This document shows positions 1 to 8,303 of a stretch of 64,000 bases of DNA, piece by piece (the first letter of the stretch is position 1; the number at the start of each line of letters is the position of its first letter). The notes beneath the pieces were generated by a model. The model was not told the origin of the DNA. It did no database searches and saw nothing but the letters and a program-made list of their open reading frames with translations. Source of the DNA: Streptomyces sp. NBC_01016 (GTDB lineage: Bacteria > Actinomycetota > Actinomycetes > Streptomycetales > Streptomycetaceae); NCBI RefSeq assembly GCF_026341035.1, contig NZ_JAPEOQ010000001.1, positions 5,580,001 to 5,644,000 of the forward strand, given 5' to 3'. A program made the translations under genes and the position numbers.

Positions 1-1097
1 TGGTGGTGCGGGCCCCGCGCAGCGCGCCGCTGGGCGTCATGTACGTCATGCAGGAGATCGTGGCCCCCGTCCTCGCGGAGTGCGGCGCTCCGCCGGGCAC
101 GCTGAACGTCGTCTGCGGCGATCCGGCGCCGATGCTGAGCTGCTGGCTGGGGCATCCCGCGGTGAACGACATCATCTATTTCGGCAGCAGCGACGCGGGG
201 TTGAAGTTCGAGGCACGCTGCATCGCCGCGGGTAAGAAGCCGATCCTGGAACTTGCGGGCAACGACGTCGTCACCGTATGGAAAGACGCCGACATCGACC
301 TCGCGGCCGAGGCCCTCACCGAGAGCTTCTACGGCTCCGGGCAGCTGTGCATGATTCCCAACCAGGTGCTCGTGCACCCCGATGTCGCGGACGCGCTCGT
401 CGCGTCCCTGGTACGGCAGATCGGCCACATCCGGCCGGGCTACCCATGGGAACCCGACGTGCTGCTGACGCCGGTGCTGCGCAACGAGAAATTCTTCAGC
501 TGCTTGAAGGACGCCCGCGACAAGGGCGCCAAGGTGGTCTGCGGCGGCCACCCGATGCAGCTCGACGAAGTCCGCGACCCGGGCGGCATCTTCCTGGAGC
601 CGACCGTGATTCTGGTGCGCGGCGTCGAAGGTGCACGCGAGCTCCACGCCGTGCGGCACGAGACGTTCTTTCCGCTGCTTCCCGTGATCGTCGCCGACTC
701 CGCGCCGGACACCGAGTTGATGGCCACCTTCATCGGCTTCGTGAACTCCAATCGCTACGGCCTGCGCAACTCGCTGTGGGCCAAGGACCCGGCCGTCATC
801 GACGAGTTCATCGCCCGCGTCCACACCGGCGGCCTGTTCAAGGTGAACGACTCGCACATCGGCTTCCTGCCGTATATGCCCACACACGGCGGCACCGGGC
901 TGACCGGAGGCGTCTTCGGCGAGGCCAACTACCCGATCCTGCGGACCTCGCACCTCCAGGGCGTGAGCATCAGCCCGGGCTCCCGGCCCCGGGACGCGGT
1001 CTTCGGCGCCTGGCAGAACCTGATCGACGAGCGCCTCGGCAACGGCAGCCGCTCGCAGCCGGATGCCCACAAGGAGACGACGCCATGCGCTCGATGA
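1..1097 (+). CDS. Aldehyde dehydrogenase family protein, 5' end outside window
   Basis: The window opens inside this gene. The 364 visible residues start roughly 150 residues into a normal 480-500 residue aldehyde dehydrogenase, so the GTG at base 3 is not its true start. The general-base Glu (PILELAGND, visible residue 83) and the catalytic Cys (GSGQLCMIPN, residue 116) are both present, so the enzyme should be active. Both motifs differ somewhat from ordinary catabolic enzymes. It overlaps the next gene by 13 bases. Family members oxidise aldehydes with NAD(P), or reduce acyl thioesters in LuxC-like cases. Beside KAS, ACP and aminotransferase genes, I infer reduction of an acyl thioester to a fatty aldehyde. 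The direction of the reaction cannot be shown from sequence. Confidence 0.9.
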   Translation, partial: VVRAPRSAPLGVMYVMQEIVAPVLAECGAPPGTLNVVCGDPAPMLSCWLGHPAVNDIIYFGSSDAGLKFEARCIAAGKKPILELAGNDVVTVWKDADIDLAAEALTESFYGSGQLCMIPNQVLVHPDVADALVASLVRQIGHIRPGYPWEPDVLLTPVLRNEKFFSCLKDARDKGAKVVCGGHPMQLDEVRDPGGIFLEPTVILVRGVEGARELHAVRHETFFPLLPVIVADSAPDTELMATFIGFVNSNRYGLRNSLWAKDPAVIDEFIARVHTGGLFKVNDSHIGFLPYMPTHGGTGLTGGVFGEANYPILRTSHLQGVSISPGSRPRDAVFGAWQNLIDERLGNGSRSQPDAHKETTPCAR

Positions 1098-2221
1098 ACA
1101 CCGCTCGCCGCACCTGCGAGGAGTTCCTGCCCGGCCTGCTGGCCGCACTCGACGAAATTCCGCTGGCCGATCTGGAGCGGCCGGGAAGCCCGGCCATCGG
1201 CCTCTTTCGCGCGCACGGCGGTCCAGGTCTCGTCATTCCCCGGACCTACTCGGGAAGCGGCGCCACGCCGCTGCAGGCCGTGGACGTCACCAGGGCGCTG
1301 GCCGCCGTCGCCCCGTCCCTCGCGGTGGCCACCACCATGCACCACTTCTCCGTGGCCACCCTGTTCGCGCTCGCCGACAGCCCGCAGAGCGACGGCGTCG
1401 AGTGGGCGCTGCTGGAAGGGATCGTCGAACAAAGGCTCCTGGTCGCCTCGGGATTCGCCGAGGGACGCCCCGGCCAAGGCATCCTCAGCCCCACGGTCCT
1501 GGCACGGCCGGACGGAAAGGGCTACCGCATCAGCGGGTCGAAGAAGCCCTGCAGCCTCTCCCGCTCCATGGACCTGCTCACCGCGAGCGCCGCGCTGCCG
1601 AACGCGGACGGCACCAGCGACTTGGCGGTGGTGCTCGTACCGCGGCAGGCGGAGGGGCTGACCGTGGAGCCGTTCTGGTCGAGCTGGGCACTGGCCGGCG
1701 CGGAGAGCGACGAGGTGCGGTTGCACGAAGTCTTCGTCGACGAGCAGCAGTTGATGCGCACCGAGACCGGCGAGGCGGGCGAGCTGGACGAGCTCCAGAC
1801 CATCGGCCTCATCTGGTTCGAACTGCTCATCACCGCCTCTTACGCCGGAATGGCCGGCGCCCTGGTCGAACGCGTCCTGACCAGCGGCCGCGGCACGAAC
1901 ACCGAACGGGCCGAGCTGCTCACCCGCTGCGAGACGGCGACGCTGCTCACCGAGGGCACCGCCCGCATGATCGAGGACAAGGCGGTGGGCGACGAGGGAC
2001 TCGCCCGGGCCCTGGTCGCGCGCTACGCCGCGCAGGACCTGATCCGTGAGGTCGTGGCCCGCGCCGTGGAGCTGCTCGGCGGGATGGCCTTCATCGGCTC
2101 GCCCGACATCGCCACCCTGGCGGCCGCCTCGCACGGCCTGTCCTTCCACCCGCCGTCCCGCTCCAGCTTCGCCGACCCCTGGCTCGAGCACGCCGCCGGC
2201 CATCCACTGCGACTGGCATGA
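1085..2221 (+). CDS. Acyl-CoA dehydrogenase-fold flavoprotein, possible amine N-hydroxylase
   Basis: This 378-residue protein starts at the ATG at 1085, 8 bases after a good AAGGAG site (1071-1076). It has the acyl-CoA dehydrogenase layout: a helical N-terminus, a middle beta domain around ISGSKKPCSLSRSMDLLTAS, and a helical C-terminal half. The usual catalytic Glu context of true acyl-CoA dehydrogenases is not obvious. The same fold is used by group D flavin monooxygenases such as DszC and the isobutylamine N-hydroxylase VlmH of valanimycin synthesis, which need a separate flavin reductase. One is encoded at 4530. I infer hydroxylation of an alkylamine nitrogen. The alternative is a true dehydrogenase that desaturates an acyl chain. 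Fold is secure; reaction is not. Confidence 0.85.
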   Translation: MRSMNTARRTCEEFLPGLLAALDEIPLADLERPGSPAIGLFRAHGGPGLVIPRTYSGSGATPLQAVDVTRALAAVAPSLAVATTMHHFSVATLFALADSPQSDGVEWALLEGIVEQRLLVASGFAEGRPGQGILSPTVLARPDGKGYRISGSKKPCSLSRSMDLLTASAALPNADGTSDLAVVLVPRQAEGLTVEPFWSSWALAGAESDEVRLHEVFVDEQQLMRTETGEAGELDELQTIGLIWFELLITASYAGMAGALVERVLTSGRGTNTERAELLTRCETATLLTEGTARMIEDKAVGDEGLARALVARYAAQDLIREVVARAVELLGGMAFIGSPDIATLAAASHGLSFHPPSRSSFADPWLEHAAGHPLRLA

Positions 2222-2229
2222 GGAGCGCC

Positions 2230-3540
2230 ATGACCACGACCATCACGCCCGCGCAGCCGCCGGGCCGCGAAGAGATCGGCCGGCTGTACCGGACCCGCCT
2301 GAGCAAGGGCCGCGCCACCCTCGGCGAACTCCTCGGCGGCGAGCTGGAGATGGAGTCGCAGGGCGCCTGGGTGACCACCGCGACCGGACGGCGGCTGCTC
2401 AACTGCGGCGGCTACGGCGTCCTCCTGATGGGCGCCCGGCACCCCGTCGTCGTAGCCCACGTCACCGAGCAGCTGCACCGCAACCCGGTGGCCACCCGCG
2501 TCCTTCTCGAACCCCAGGCGGCGCTGGCCGCCGACGCGCTGGTGGCCAAGGCGCCGACGGGTCTCGACCGGGTGCACTTCGCCTGCTCCGGCGCGGAGGC
2601 CGTGGAGACCGCCATCAAGATCGCCCGCACCCGGGGCAAGGACCGGCTCATCGCCACGCACGGCGGCTACCACGGCAAGACCATGGGCGCGCTCAGCCTC
2701 ACCGGCAAGGACCTGTTCAAGGACCCGTTCCGCCCCCTGCTCCCCGGCACCTGCCATGTACCGTACGGCGACGCCGAAGCGCTGGCCGAGCGGCTCGACG
2801 CGGCATCCGGCCGCGCCTGCGTGGTGATCGAGCCGGTCCAGGGCGAGGCGGGCGTGGTGCTGCCGCCACCCGGCTATCTGCGCACGGTCCAGGAGCTGTG
2901 CCGCGCCCATGACGCGCTCTTCGTCCTGGACGAGATCCAGACCGGACTCGGCCGTCTCGGCTCCTGGTGGGGAGCGGACGAGGAAGGGCTCACCCCGGAC
3001 CTGCTGCTGGCAGGCAAGGGCCTTGGCGGCGGCATCATGCCCGTCTCGGCGGTCATCGCGGCGGCGGACGTGTTCGGCGCCTTCGACCGGGACCCGTATC
3101 TGCACACCTCCACCTTCTCCGGCATGCCGCTGGCGATGGCCGCCGTGCGCGGCGCGCTGCGGGCCATCGAGGAGGAGGACCTGGTGACCCGCGCCCGCGA
3201 GCTGGGCCGCGTACTCCTGGCCGGGATCGACCGGATCGCGCGGGAGTGCTTCGGCGATCTCGTACGGGAGGTGCGCGGCCGGGGGCTGCTCATCGGCGTC
3301 GAGTTCGCCGGGCCGGGTCCGGCCGGCGACCTGCTGGTCGAGCTGATCCGGCAGGGCGTGGTGGCGAACCATTCGCTCAACTCCCACCTGGTGCTGCGCT
3401 TCACCCCGCCCGCCGTCCTCGGCCCGTCGGAGGTGCAGTTCCTCCTCGCGGCGTTCGAACGTGCCTGCCGCGTGCAGGCAGCCCGCTATGTCCCCGACAT
3501 CCAGACTCACGAAGGTGGCGTCGCCCATGCGCAGCGTTGA
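2230..3540 (+). CDS. Class III (omega) PLP-dependent aminotransferase
   Basis: The 436-residue enzyme carries the full class III aminotransferase signature. It has the phosphate-binding FACSGAEAVETAIK region (about residues 118-130), the Asp-Glu pair in VLDEIQTGLGR (D234, E235), and the PLP-binding Lys in LLLAGKGLGGG (K263). An in-frame ATG at 2218 overlaps the previous stop but has no ribosome site, whereas AGGAG (2221-2225) precedes the ATG at 2230. The family moves an amino group onto an aldehyde or ketone. Beside the aldehyde dehydrogenase, the likely role (inferred) is turning a fatty aldehyde into a primary alkylamine. The gene overlaps the next by 14 bases. Confidence 0.93.
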   Translation: MTTTITPAQPPGREEIGRLYRTRLSKGRATLGELLGGELEMESQGAWVTTATGRRLLNCGGYGVLLMGARHPVVVAHVTEQLHRNPVATRVLLEPQAALAADALVAKAPTGLDRVHFACSGAEAVETAIKIARTRGKDRLIATHGGYHGKTMGALSLTGKDLFKDPFRPLLPGTCHVPYGDAEALAERLDAASGRACVVIEPVQGEAGVVLPPPGYLRTVQELCRAHDALFVLDEIQTGLGRLGSWWGADEEGLTPDLLLAGKGLGGGIMPVSAVIAAADVFGAFDRDPYLHTSTFSGMPLAMAAVRGALRAIEEEDLVTRARELGRVLLAGIDRIARECFGDLVREVRGRGLLIGVEFAGPGPAGDLLVELIRQGVVANHSLNSHLVLRFTPPAVLGPSEVQFLLAAFERACRVQAARYVPDIQTHEGGVAHAQR

Positions 3541-4045
3541 TGTGACCATCGGCGTCCCCGGTATCGCCGCGGAAGCGGTGTACGACCGGGTCGCGGAATT
3601 CGCCCGCTATCCCGAACTCACCCCGGTGGTCCTGTCGGTCACCGTCCACGACCTCAGCGAGACGGAGGAGACCAGCGCCTGGGAGGTGTACTTCCGCAAC
3701 GGCATCCTGCGCTGGACCGAGTCCGACCACTTCGACCGGCCGACGCTCACCATCACCTTCACCCAACTCGACGGTGACTTCGAGGTGTTCGAAGGCACGT
3801 GGCGGATCGCCGCCGAGGGCAGCGAAGTACGGGTCGCCTTCCGCGCGGCCTTCGACTTCGGCATCCCCAGCCTGGCGGGCATCCTGGAGCCGGTGGCCGA
3901 GCGGGTCTTCAAGGAGACCATCGCCCAGGTGGTGCTCGGCCTGTTCCCCTCGGGCGCGGTGCTCGGCGACCGGGCGCTGGCCCGCACCGTGGGCGGCGCT
4001 CCGGCCGCGTCGCTTGCTCCCGCCCAGTCGTGGCAGGCCGGCTGA
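3527..4045 (+). CDS. SRPBCC / START-like ligand-binding protein
   Basis: The 172-residue protein begins at the ATG at 3527, preceded by GAAGGTGG (3511-3518) inside the end of the aminotransferase gene. The pattern VDVTIGVPGIAAEAVYDRVAEF followed by beta strands, and a long C-terminal helix (GILEPVAERVFKETIAQVV), is that of the Bet v1-like polyketide cyclase / COQ10 superfamily. Members bind hydrophobic ligands and act as cyclases, carriers or hydrolases. No catalytic residues can be assigned. In this operon it may hold a lipophilic intermediate or present it to the adjacent membrane protein; that is inference. The stop overlaps the next start by one base. Confidence 0.85.
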   Translation: MRSVDVTIGVPGIAAEAVYDRVAEFARYPELTPVVLSVTVHDLSETEETSAWEVYFRNGILRWTESDHFDRPTLTITFTQLDGDFEVFEGTWRIAAEGSEVRVAFRAAFDFGIPSLAGILEPVAERVFKETIAQVVLGLFPSGAVLGDRALARTVGGAPAASLAPAQSWQAG

Positions 4046-4539
4046 TGGACACCAAGAACCTGTTCATGACGCCGGTGACCGCGCGGCTGATACGGGCGGA
4101 GTACGGGCTCGGCCTTGTCGTCGCCACGGTCTTGTTCTTCGTCCACCTCGATCAGGTGCGATGGCTGCCCGCCCTGGTGCTCTTCGCCTATATCGACCTG
4201 ATCGGATACCTCCCAGGAGCCATCCAGTACCGGCGCCGCGAGGGCCGGGTCGGCAAGGGCTATTACGTCGCCTACAACCTCATGCACTCCATGGTCACGC
4301 AGGGGCTGCTGGCGCTGGGGTGGATCTGGCTGTGGGGCTTCGAGTGGGCGCTGCTCGCGCTGCCCATCCACTTGTGCGGCGACAGGGCGCTGTTCGGCAA
4401 CTACCTCAAGCCGTTCGCTCTGCGCTTCGAGCCCGTCACGCACCAGGCGTACCGCCGCTTCCGCAGCGAGTTCGCGGCGGCGGACGCGGTGGCCACCGGC
4501 AGCGACGCCACGAGCCAGGGCCCGCTGCCATGGCCGTAG
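4045..4539 (+). CDS. Small integral membrane protein, candidate N-N bond-forming partner
   Basis: The 164-residue protein has about four hydrophobic segments (near residues 17-35, 39-55, 82-100 and 104-115). Conserved-looking polar stretches lie between them, including AYNLMHSMVTQ and LPIHLCGDRALFGNYLKP. I do not recognise a family from the sequence alone. In valanimycin synthesis a membrane protein (VlmO) takes part in N-N bond formation. The position here, beside an ACAD-type flavoprotein, flavin reductase and diiron protein, makes that role an attractive guess only. The TGATG junction (4043-4047) implies translational coupling to the SRPBCC gene. Confidence 0.85.
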   Translation: MDTKNLFMTPVTARLIRAEYGLGLVVATVLFFVHLDQVRWLPALVLFAYIDLIGYLPGAIQYRRREGRVGKGYYVAYNLMHSMVTQGLLALGWIWLWGFEWALLALPIHLCGDRALFGNYLKPFALRFEPVTHQAYRRFRSEFAAADAVATGSDATSQGPLPWP

Positions 4540-5114
4540 CCACCCGACGCTCCTCCGCGACGGCCCGTGCGGCCGGCGACACCGCCGTCCTCACCGCGAT
4601 GCGCCACTTCGTCACCGGCGTGACGGTCCTCATCTGCGGGGTGGGGGAGGCGGCCGAGGGGGTCACGGTCAGCACGTTCAGCACCGTCCCCGGCGACCCC
4701 CCGATGGCCTGTGTGGCGCTGCGCCGCGGCAGCCGGGGACTGCGCGCCCTGGCCAACAGCCCGGTATTCGTCGCCAATGCGCTGGCGGCGACGCAGGAGC
4801 CCCTCGCCCGGCACTTCGCCCGCCGCGGCCGGCCCCGCGGCCTGGGACAACTGCCGCCGGACGGCTGGCTCGGCGACCCGGGCGACGACGTGCCCCGGCT
4901 CAGCGGAGCGGTGGCGTGGCTGGAGTGCCGGCCTGAGCTCACCATCCCGCTCAGCGACCACGAACTGGTGGTCGCCCAGGTCGTATCGGCGGTCCACACC
5001 GGAGCCGCCCCGCTCGTCAACTTCGCCTACGACCTGCACCCCGGCCCTGTAGCCCCCTCCGCCCCCGGAACCTCCACCCCTGTCCCGCGACAGACCGAAA
5101 GGGATCCCTCATGA
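4530..5114 (+). CDS. Flavin reductase-domain protein
   Basis: The 194-residue protein has the FMN-binding split-barrel flavin reductase pattern: MRHFVTGVTVLICG, then VTVSTFSTVPGDPPMACVALR, then the SPVFVANAL strand, ending near LVNFAYDLHP. The family reduces FMN or FAD with NAD(P)H and hands free reduced flavin to a partner monooxygenase. The natural partner is the ACAD-fold flavoprotein at 1085, as in the VlmR/VlmH pair. The C-terminal 25 residues are Pro/Thr-rich and probably disordered. It starts 10 bases inside the membrane-protein gene and ends in an ATGA overlap with the next. Confidence 0.9.
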   Translation: MAVATRRSSATARAAGDTAVLTAMRHFVTGVTVLICGVGEAAEGVTVSTFSTVPGDPPMACVALRRGSRGLRALANSPVFVANALAATQEPLARHFARRGRPRGLGQLPPDGWLGDPGDDVPRLSGAVAWLECRPELTIPLSDHELVVAQVVSAVHTGAAPLVNFAYDLHPGPVAPSAPGTSTPVPRQTERDPS

Positions 5115-6151
5115 CGCCACCGACCACGCCACCGACCACGACACCGACCACGACACCGACCACGCCACCGACCACGGCACCGGCACCGGGGACCGTACCG
5201 GCGGCCATCCCCTCCGAGGCCGACTGGAACACGGCTCCCTCGCTCCTGGACGGCGCGGAACGCCTCGAACTCACCCCGGCCGTCTGCAACTTGCGGTACT
5301 GGCTCAGCGTCGTGCCGCACGGCACCTTGCGCGGCAACGTCTCGGGCCACGACGCGAACGTACGGCCACTGGCCGCGGTCAGTGCGGCAGGACCGCTCAA
5401 CAGCGCACTCACCCAGGAGCTCGCCTACCGCTCCCTCGCGGAGGAGAAGGCCACCCGGGCCATCGGCTATCTGACGGCGCTCGCGCCCGACACCGACAGC
5501 ATGGAGTTCTACGCCACCCAGCTGCTCGACGAGGCCCGGCACGCCATGGTCTTCCGCAGCCACCTGCTCGACCTCGGCGTGTCCCGTGCGGAGCTGCGGG
5601 CCACCGTGGCCCGCCTCGCGGCCGCCGACGAGGAGCAGATCCTCGCCCCCCTGGAGGACTTCGGGCTGCGCGTACTGCGCGACGAGCGCGACTTCATCGG
5701 CGGCGTACTGGTCCTGACGGTCCTGGTCGAGGGCGTGCTGGCGCCGGCCGCCGAGCTCAGCGAGCGCAAGTGGCGGATCTTCGACCCGGCGGCAGCCGAC
5801 ATCGAGCGGGGCGCCGGCATCGACGAGATCCGGCACCTCACGGTCGGCAGCGCCATCGTCCGCGACCACCTCCGCGCACACCCGCACGACAAGGCACGAC
5901 TCCTGGAGCTGATCCAGGAGGGCTACGCCCTGTGGGACAAGCTGCCGACCACCGAGGTGCTTGCACGCCGCGAGGAGCTCTTCCAGCAGGGCATCGAGCG
6001 GCACGCCGACCTCCTGGGCGACTACGAGATCTGGCCCGGCCGCCGCCTGGCGGACACCACCGCGCGCGAACGCCTCGAAACCGCCCACGCATGGGCCGCG
6101 CACCTGCAGCGGACCCGGCTGGCCCACATGGGTCTCCAGGAGGCGATATGA
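5111..6151 (+). CDS. Ferritin-like diiron oxygenase/oxidase with Thr-Pro tail
   Basis: The 346-residue protein has all four-helix diiron ligands of the ribonucleotide-reductase-R2 / AurF-like fold. These are Glu at 111-112 (LAEEKATRA), E141 and H144 (LLDEARHAM), E207 (VLVEGVL), and E239 and H242 (IDEIRHLTV). Residues 2-30 are a Thr-Pro low-complexity tail encoded by a 12-base repeat, which looks like a flexible linker. Such enzymes oxidise amines and N-N compounds or modify aliphatic chains. The non-haem diiron enzyme VlmB, which makes the valanimycin azoxy group, is a functional precedent. A role in N-oxidation here is inference. It overlaps both neighbours by 4 bases. Confidence 0.9.
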   Translation: MTPPTTPPTTTPTTTPTTPPTTAPAPGTVPAAIPSEADWNTAPSLLDGAERLELTPAVCNLRYWLSVVPHGTLRGNVSGHDANVRPLAAVSAAGPLNSALTQELAYRSLAEEKATRAIGYLTALAPDTDSMEFYATQLLDEARHAMVFRSHLLDLGVSRAELRATVARLAAADEEQILAPLEDFGLRVLRDERDFIGGVLVLTVLVEGVLAPAAELSERKWRIFDPAAADIERGAGIDEIRHLTVGSAIVRDHLRAHPHDKARLLELIQEGYALWDKLPTTEVLARREELFQQGIERHADLLGDYEIWPGRRLADTTARERLETAHAWAAHLQRTRLAHMGLQEAI

Positions 6152-7227
6152 GCTCCCTGGACGGCACCCCCCACCCCCTGGCCGCGACGCCGGAAGACAC
6201 CCCGAACATGCCGGAGATCACCCGCCTGGTGCGGGAAGCCGGCCTCCTGGACTCCCAACCCGGCTACTACGCCTTAAAGATCACCGCGAACCTGTTGCTC
6301 CTCGCCGCCGGCTGGACCTGCTTCGCGTTGCTCGGCGACAGCTGGTGGCAACTGGCCGTGGCGGCCTTCCTCGCGGTGTGCTGGGGCCAGACCGACCTCA
6401 TCGGGCACGACGCGGGACACCGCCAGATCTTCCGGACCCGGCGGGCCGGCGAGGTGATCGGGTACACCCACGGCAATCTGCTCACCGGCGTGAGCTTCGG
6501 CTGGTGGGTCGCCCACCACACCAAGCACCACAACTACCCCAACCACCTCTCGCTGGACCCGGACATCCTCCGCCGACAGGTGATCTTCGACGCCAAGGAC
6601 AGCGCAAAACGCACCGGAGCCGTCGGCCGGTACATCGTGCGGCACCAGGCGTGGATGTTCTACGTGCTCATCCTCATGGAAGGACTGCGCCTGCACGCCT
6701 CCGGATACGTGGCGGCACGCAAGGGCGCACTGAAGCGTCACGTCGCCCTCGACCTGGCCCTGCTGACACTCCATCTGGCGGCCTATCTGACCGCGGTCCT
6801 CATGGTCCTCCCGGCGGCCCTCGCCGTGGCCTTCATCGTCGTCCACCAGGCGCTCTTCGGCTTCTACATGGGCCTGCTGTTCGCCCCCAACCACAAGGGC
6901 CAGCCCGTACGCGACGGCACGGAGGAGGAACTCGACTGGCTCACCCGGCAGGTGATCACCTCACGCAATCTGGCACCCCACCGGATCACGGACTTCTTCT
7001 ACGGCGGGCTCAACTACCAGATCGAGCACCACCTGTTCCCGTCCATGCCCCGCAGGAATCTGCGCCGCGCCCAGCCGCTGGTGAAGGACTACCTGGTGCG
7101 CAGCGGCCTGCCGTACGCCGAGGAGCGGCTGCTGCGCTCCTACCTCATGGTCGCCGACCACCTCGGTACGGTCAGCCGGGCCGCGGCCGATCCCGACCGC
7201 GCCCCGTCGCCCCGGGAAGCCCGGTGA
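6148..7227 (+). CDS. Membrane fatty acid desaturase (three His boxes)
   Basis: The 359-residue protein starts 5 bases after AGGAGG. It has the three histidine boxes of membrane diiron desaturases: HDAGH (residues 87-91), HHTKHH (123-128) and QIEHH (291-295). Paired hydrophobic segments lie between them (about 45-80 and 200-245). Such enzymes introduce a double bond into acyl-CoA, acyl-ACP or lipid chains at the inner membrane. In this pathway it probably desaturates the alkyl chain. Leucine 43 is encoded by TTA (6274-6276), the rare codon read by the bldA tRNA in Streptomyces, so translation is probably limited to late growth. Confidence 0.95.
   Translation: MSSLDGTPHPLAATPEDTPNMPEITRLVREAGLLDSQPGYYALKITANLLLLAAGWTCFALLGDSWWQLAVAAFLAVCWGQTDLIGHDAGHRQIFRTRRAGEVIGYTHGNLLTGVSFGWWVAHHTKHHNYPNHLSLDPDILRRQVIFDAKDSAKRTGAVGRYIVRHQAWMFYVLILMEGLRLHASGYVAARKGALKRHVALDLALLTLHLAAYLTAVLMVLPAALAVAFIVVHQALFGFYMGLLFAPNHKGQPVRDGTEEELDWLTRQVITSRNLAPHRITDFFYGGLNYQIEHHLFPSMPRRNLRRAQPLVKDYLVRSGLPYAEERLLRSYLMVADHLGTVSRAAADPDRAPSPREAR
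6274..6276 (+). promoter_or_regulatory. TTA (bldA) codon in desaturase
   Basis: In-frame TTA for Leu43 of the desaturase. In Streptomyces TTA is decoded by the developmentally regulated bldA tRNA and is concentrated in antibiotic and differentiation genes. I noticed no other in-frame TTA in the cluster, so this one codon could gate the whole pathway. Confidence 0.8.
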
Positions 7228-8252
7228 ACGCCGCGGCGGCGGTGCTGTGCGGCCTCGGCACCTGGCTTCCGCCCCAGGCGGTCACCAATGACGACCTGGC
7301 CCGGGAACTGGACACGTCCGACGACTGGATCCGCAGCCGTACCGGGATCGGGACCCGCTTCGTCGCCGCCCCGACCGTCGCCACCTCCGATCTCGCGGTG
7401 GAGGCGGGCCGGCGGGCGCTGAAATCCGCGGGCCGCGATGCCGTGGACGGGGTGGTGCTTGCCACCACCACCCCGGACCGCCCCTGCCCGGCCACCGCCC
7501 CGCTGGTGGCGGCCCGGCTGGGCCTCGGCACCGTGGCCGCCTTCGACGTGGGCGCGGTCTGCACCGGATTCCTGTACGCCCTGGCCACCGGTGCCGGGTT
7601 GATCGCCGCGGGAACGGTGGGCAGCGTGCTGGTCATCGGCGCGGATACGTACTCCCGCATCCTCGACCCCGCCGACCGCTCCACGCGCGCCATCTTCGGC
7701 GACGGCGCCGGAGCGGTGGTGCTGCGGTCCGGTGGTGCGACGGAGCCCGGCGCGCTCGGCTCGGCGGTGCTCGGAAGCGACGGTACGGGCAGCGAGCTCA
7801 TCACCGTCCGCTCGGGCGGCTCCCGCGAGCCGCTGCAAATGTCCGGTACGTCCGGTATGGGCACCGGCACGGGTGGTCCCGCGGACCCGTACTTCCGGAT
7901 GGCGGGCAAGGCCGTCTTCCGCAGCGCCGTGGAGCGCATGGCCGATGCCGCGCTGACCGCGGCGCGTCGCGCCGGCTGGACCACGGACGACATCGACCGG
8001 CTCGTCGCGCACCAGGCCAACCTACGGATCCTGCACGCGGTGGCGGACCGGATGCGGCTCCCGCGGCACCGCTGCCCGGTCCATCTCGACCAGGTCGGCA
8101 ACACCGCGGCCGCCTCCATCCCACTGGCCCTCGCGCACGCCGTGGCCACCGGCACGCTGGCCCCCGGTCACCGCACCGTACTCACGGCCTTCGGCGGCGG
8201 CCTCACCTGGGGCTCCTGCACCCTCCGCTGGCCGGCCCTCACCCCCGCTTGA
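7224..8252 (+). CDS. 3-oxoacyl-ACP synthase III (KASIII, FabH-like)
   Basis: The 342-residue FabH-type enzyme has its complete triad: Cys113 (DVGAVCTGFLYAL), His263 (LVAHQANLRIL) and Asn293 (DQVGNTAAASIP). The GTG start at 7224 overlaps the desaturase stop. KASIII starts chains by condensing a short acyl-CoA with malonyl-ACP. Together with its own ACP and KASII it forms a private initiation-elongation set like RedP-RedQ-RedR of undecylprodigiosin synthesis, which makes a dedicated fatty chain outside primary metabolism. Ketoreductase, dehydratase and enoyl reductase are absent here and would come from primary fatty acid synthesis. The starter unit cannot be read from sequence. Confidence 0.95.
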   Translation: MNAAAAVLCGLGTWLPPQAVTNDDLARELDTSDDWIRSRTGIGTRFVAAPTVATSDLAVEAGRRALKSAGRDAVDGVVLATTTPDRPCPATAPLVAARLGLGTVAAFDVGAVCTGFLYALATGAGLIAAGTVGSVLVIGADTYSRILDPADRSTRAIFGDGAGAVVLRSGGATEPGALGSAVLGSDGTGSELITVRSGGSREPLQMSGTSGMGTGTGGPADPYFRMAGKAVFRSAVERMADAALTAARRAGWTTDDIDRLVAHQANLRILHAVADRMRLPRHRCPVHLDQVGNTAAASIPLALAHAVATGTLAPGHRTVLTAFGGGLTWGSCTLRWPALTPA

Positions 8253-8267
8253 GCACATCCGCACCCA

Positions 8268-8294
8268 CTCATCAAGCTCATCAAGCTCATCAAG
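8268..8294 (+). repeat. Three tandem 9-bp repeats forming the ACP ribosome site
   Basis: The unit CTCATCAAG occurs three times without interruption (8268-8276, 8277-8285, 8286-8294). The final AAG plus the next bases form AAGGAG (8292-8297), 6 bases before the ACP start. A recent slippage expansion in the 51-base gap is the simplest origin. Confidence 0.9.
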
Positions 8295-8303
8295 GAGAAC
8301 GAC

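Noticed and set aside
278..1084. Upstream extension of the ACAD-fold gene as a 647-residue protein
   Set aside because: The extension overlaps the aldehyde dehydrogenase out of phase, is Arg-rich, and ATG 1085 has a strong ribosome site.
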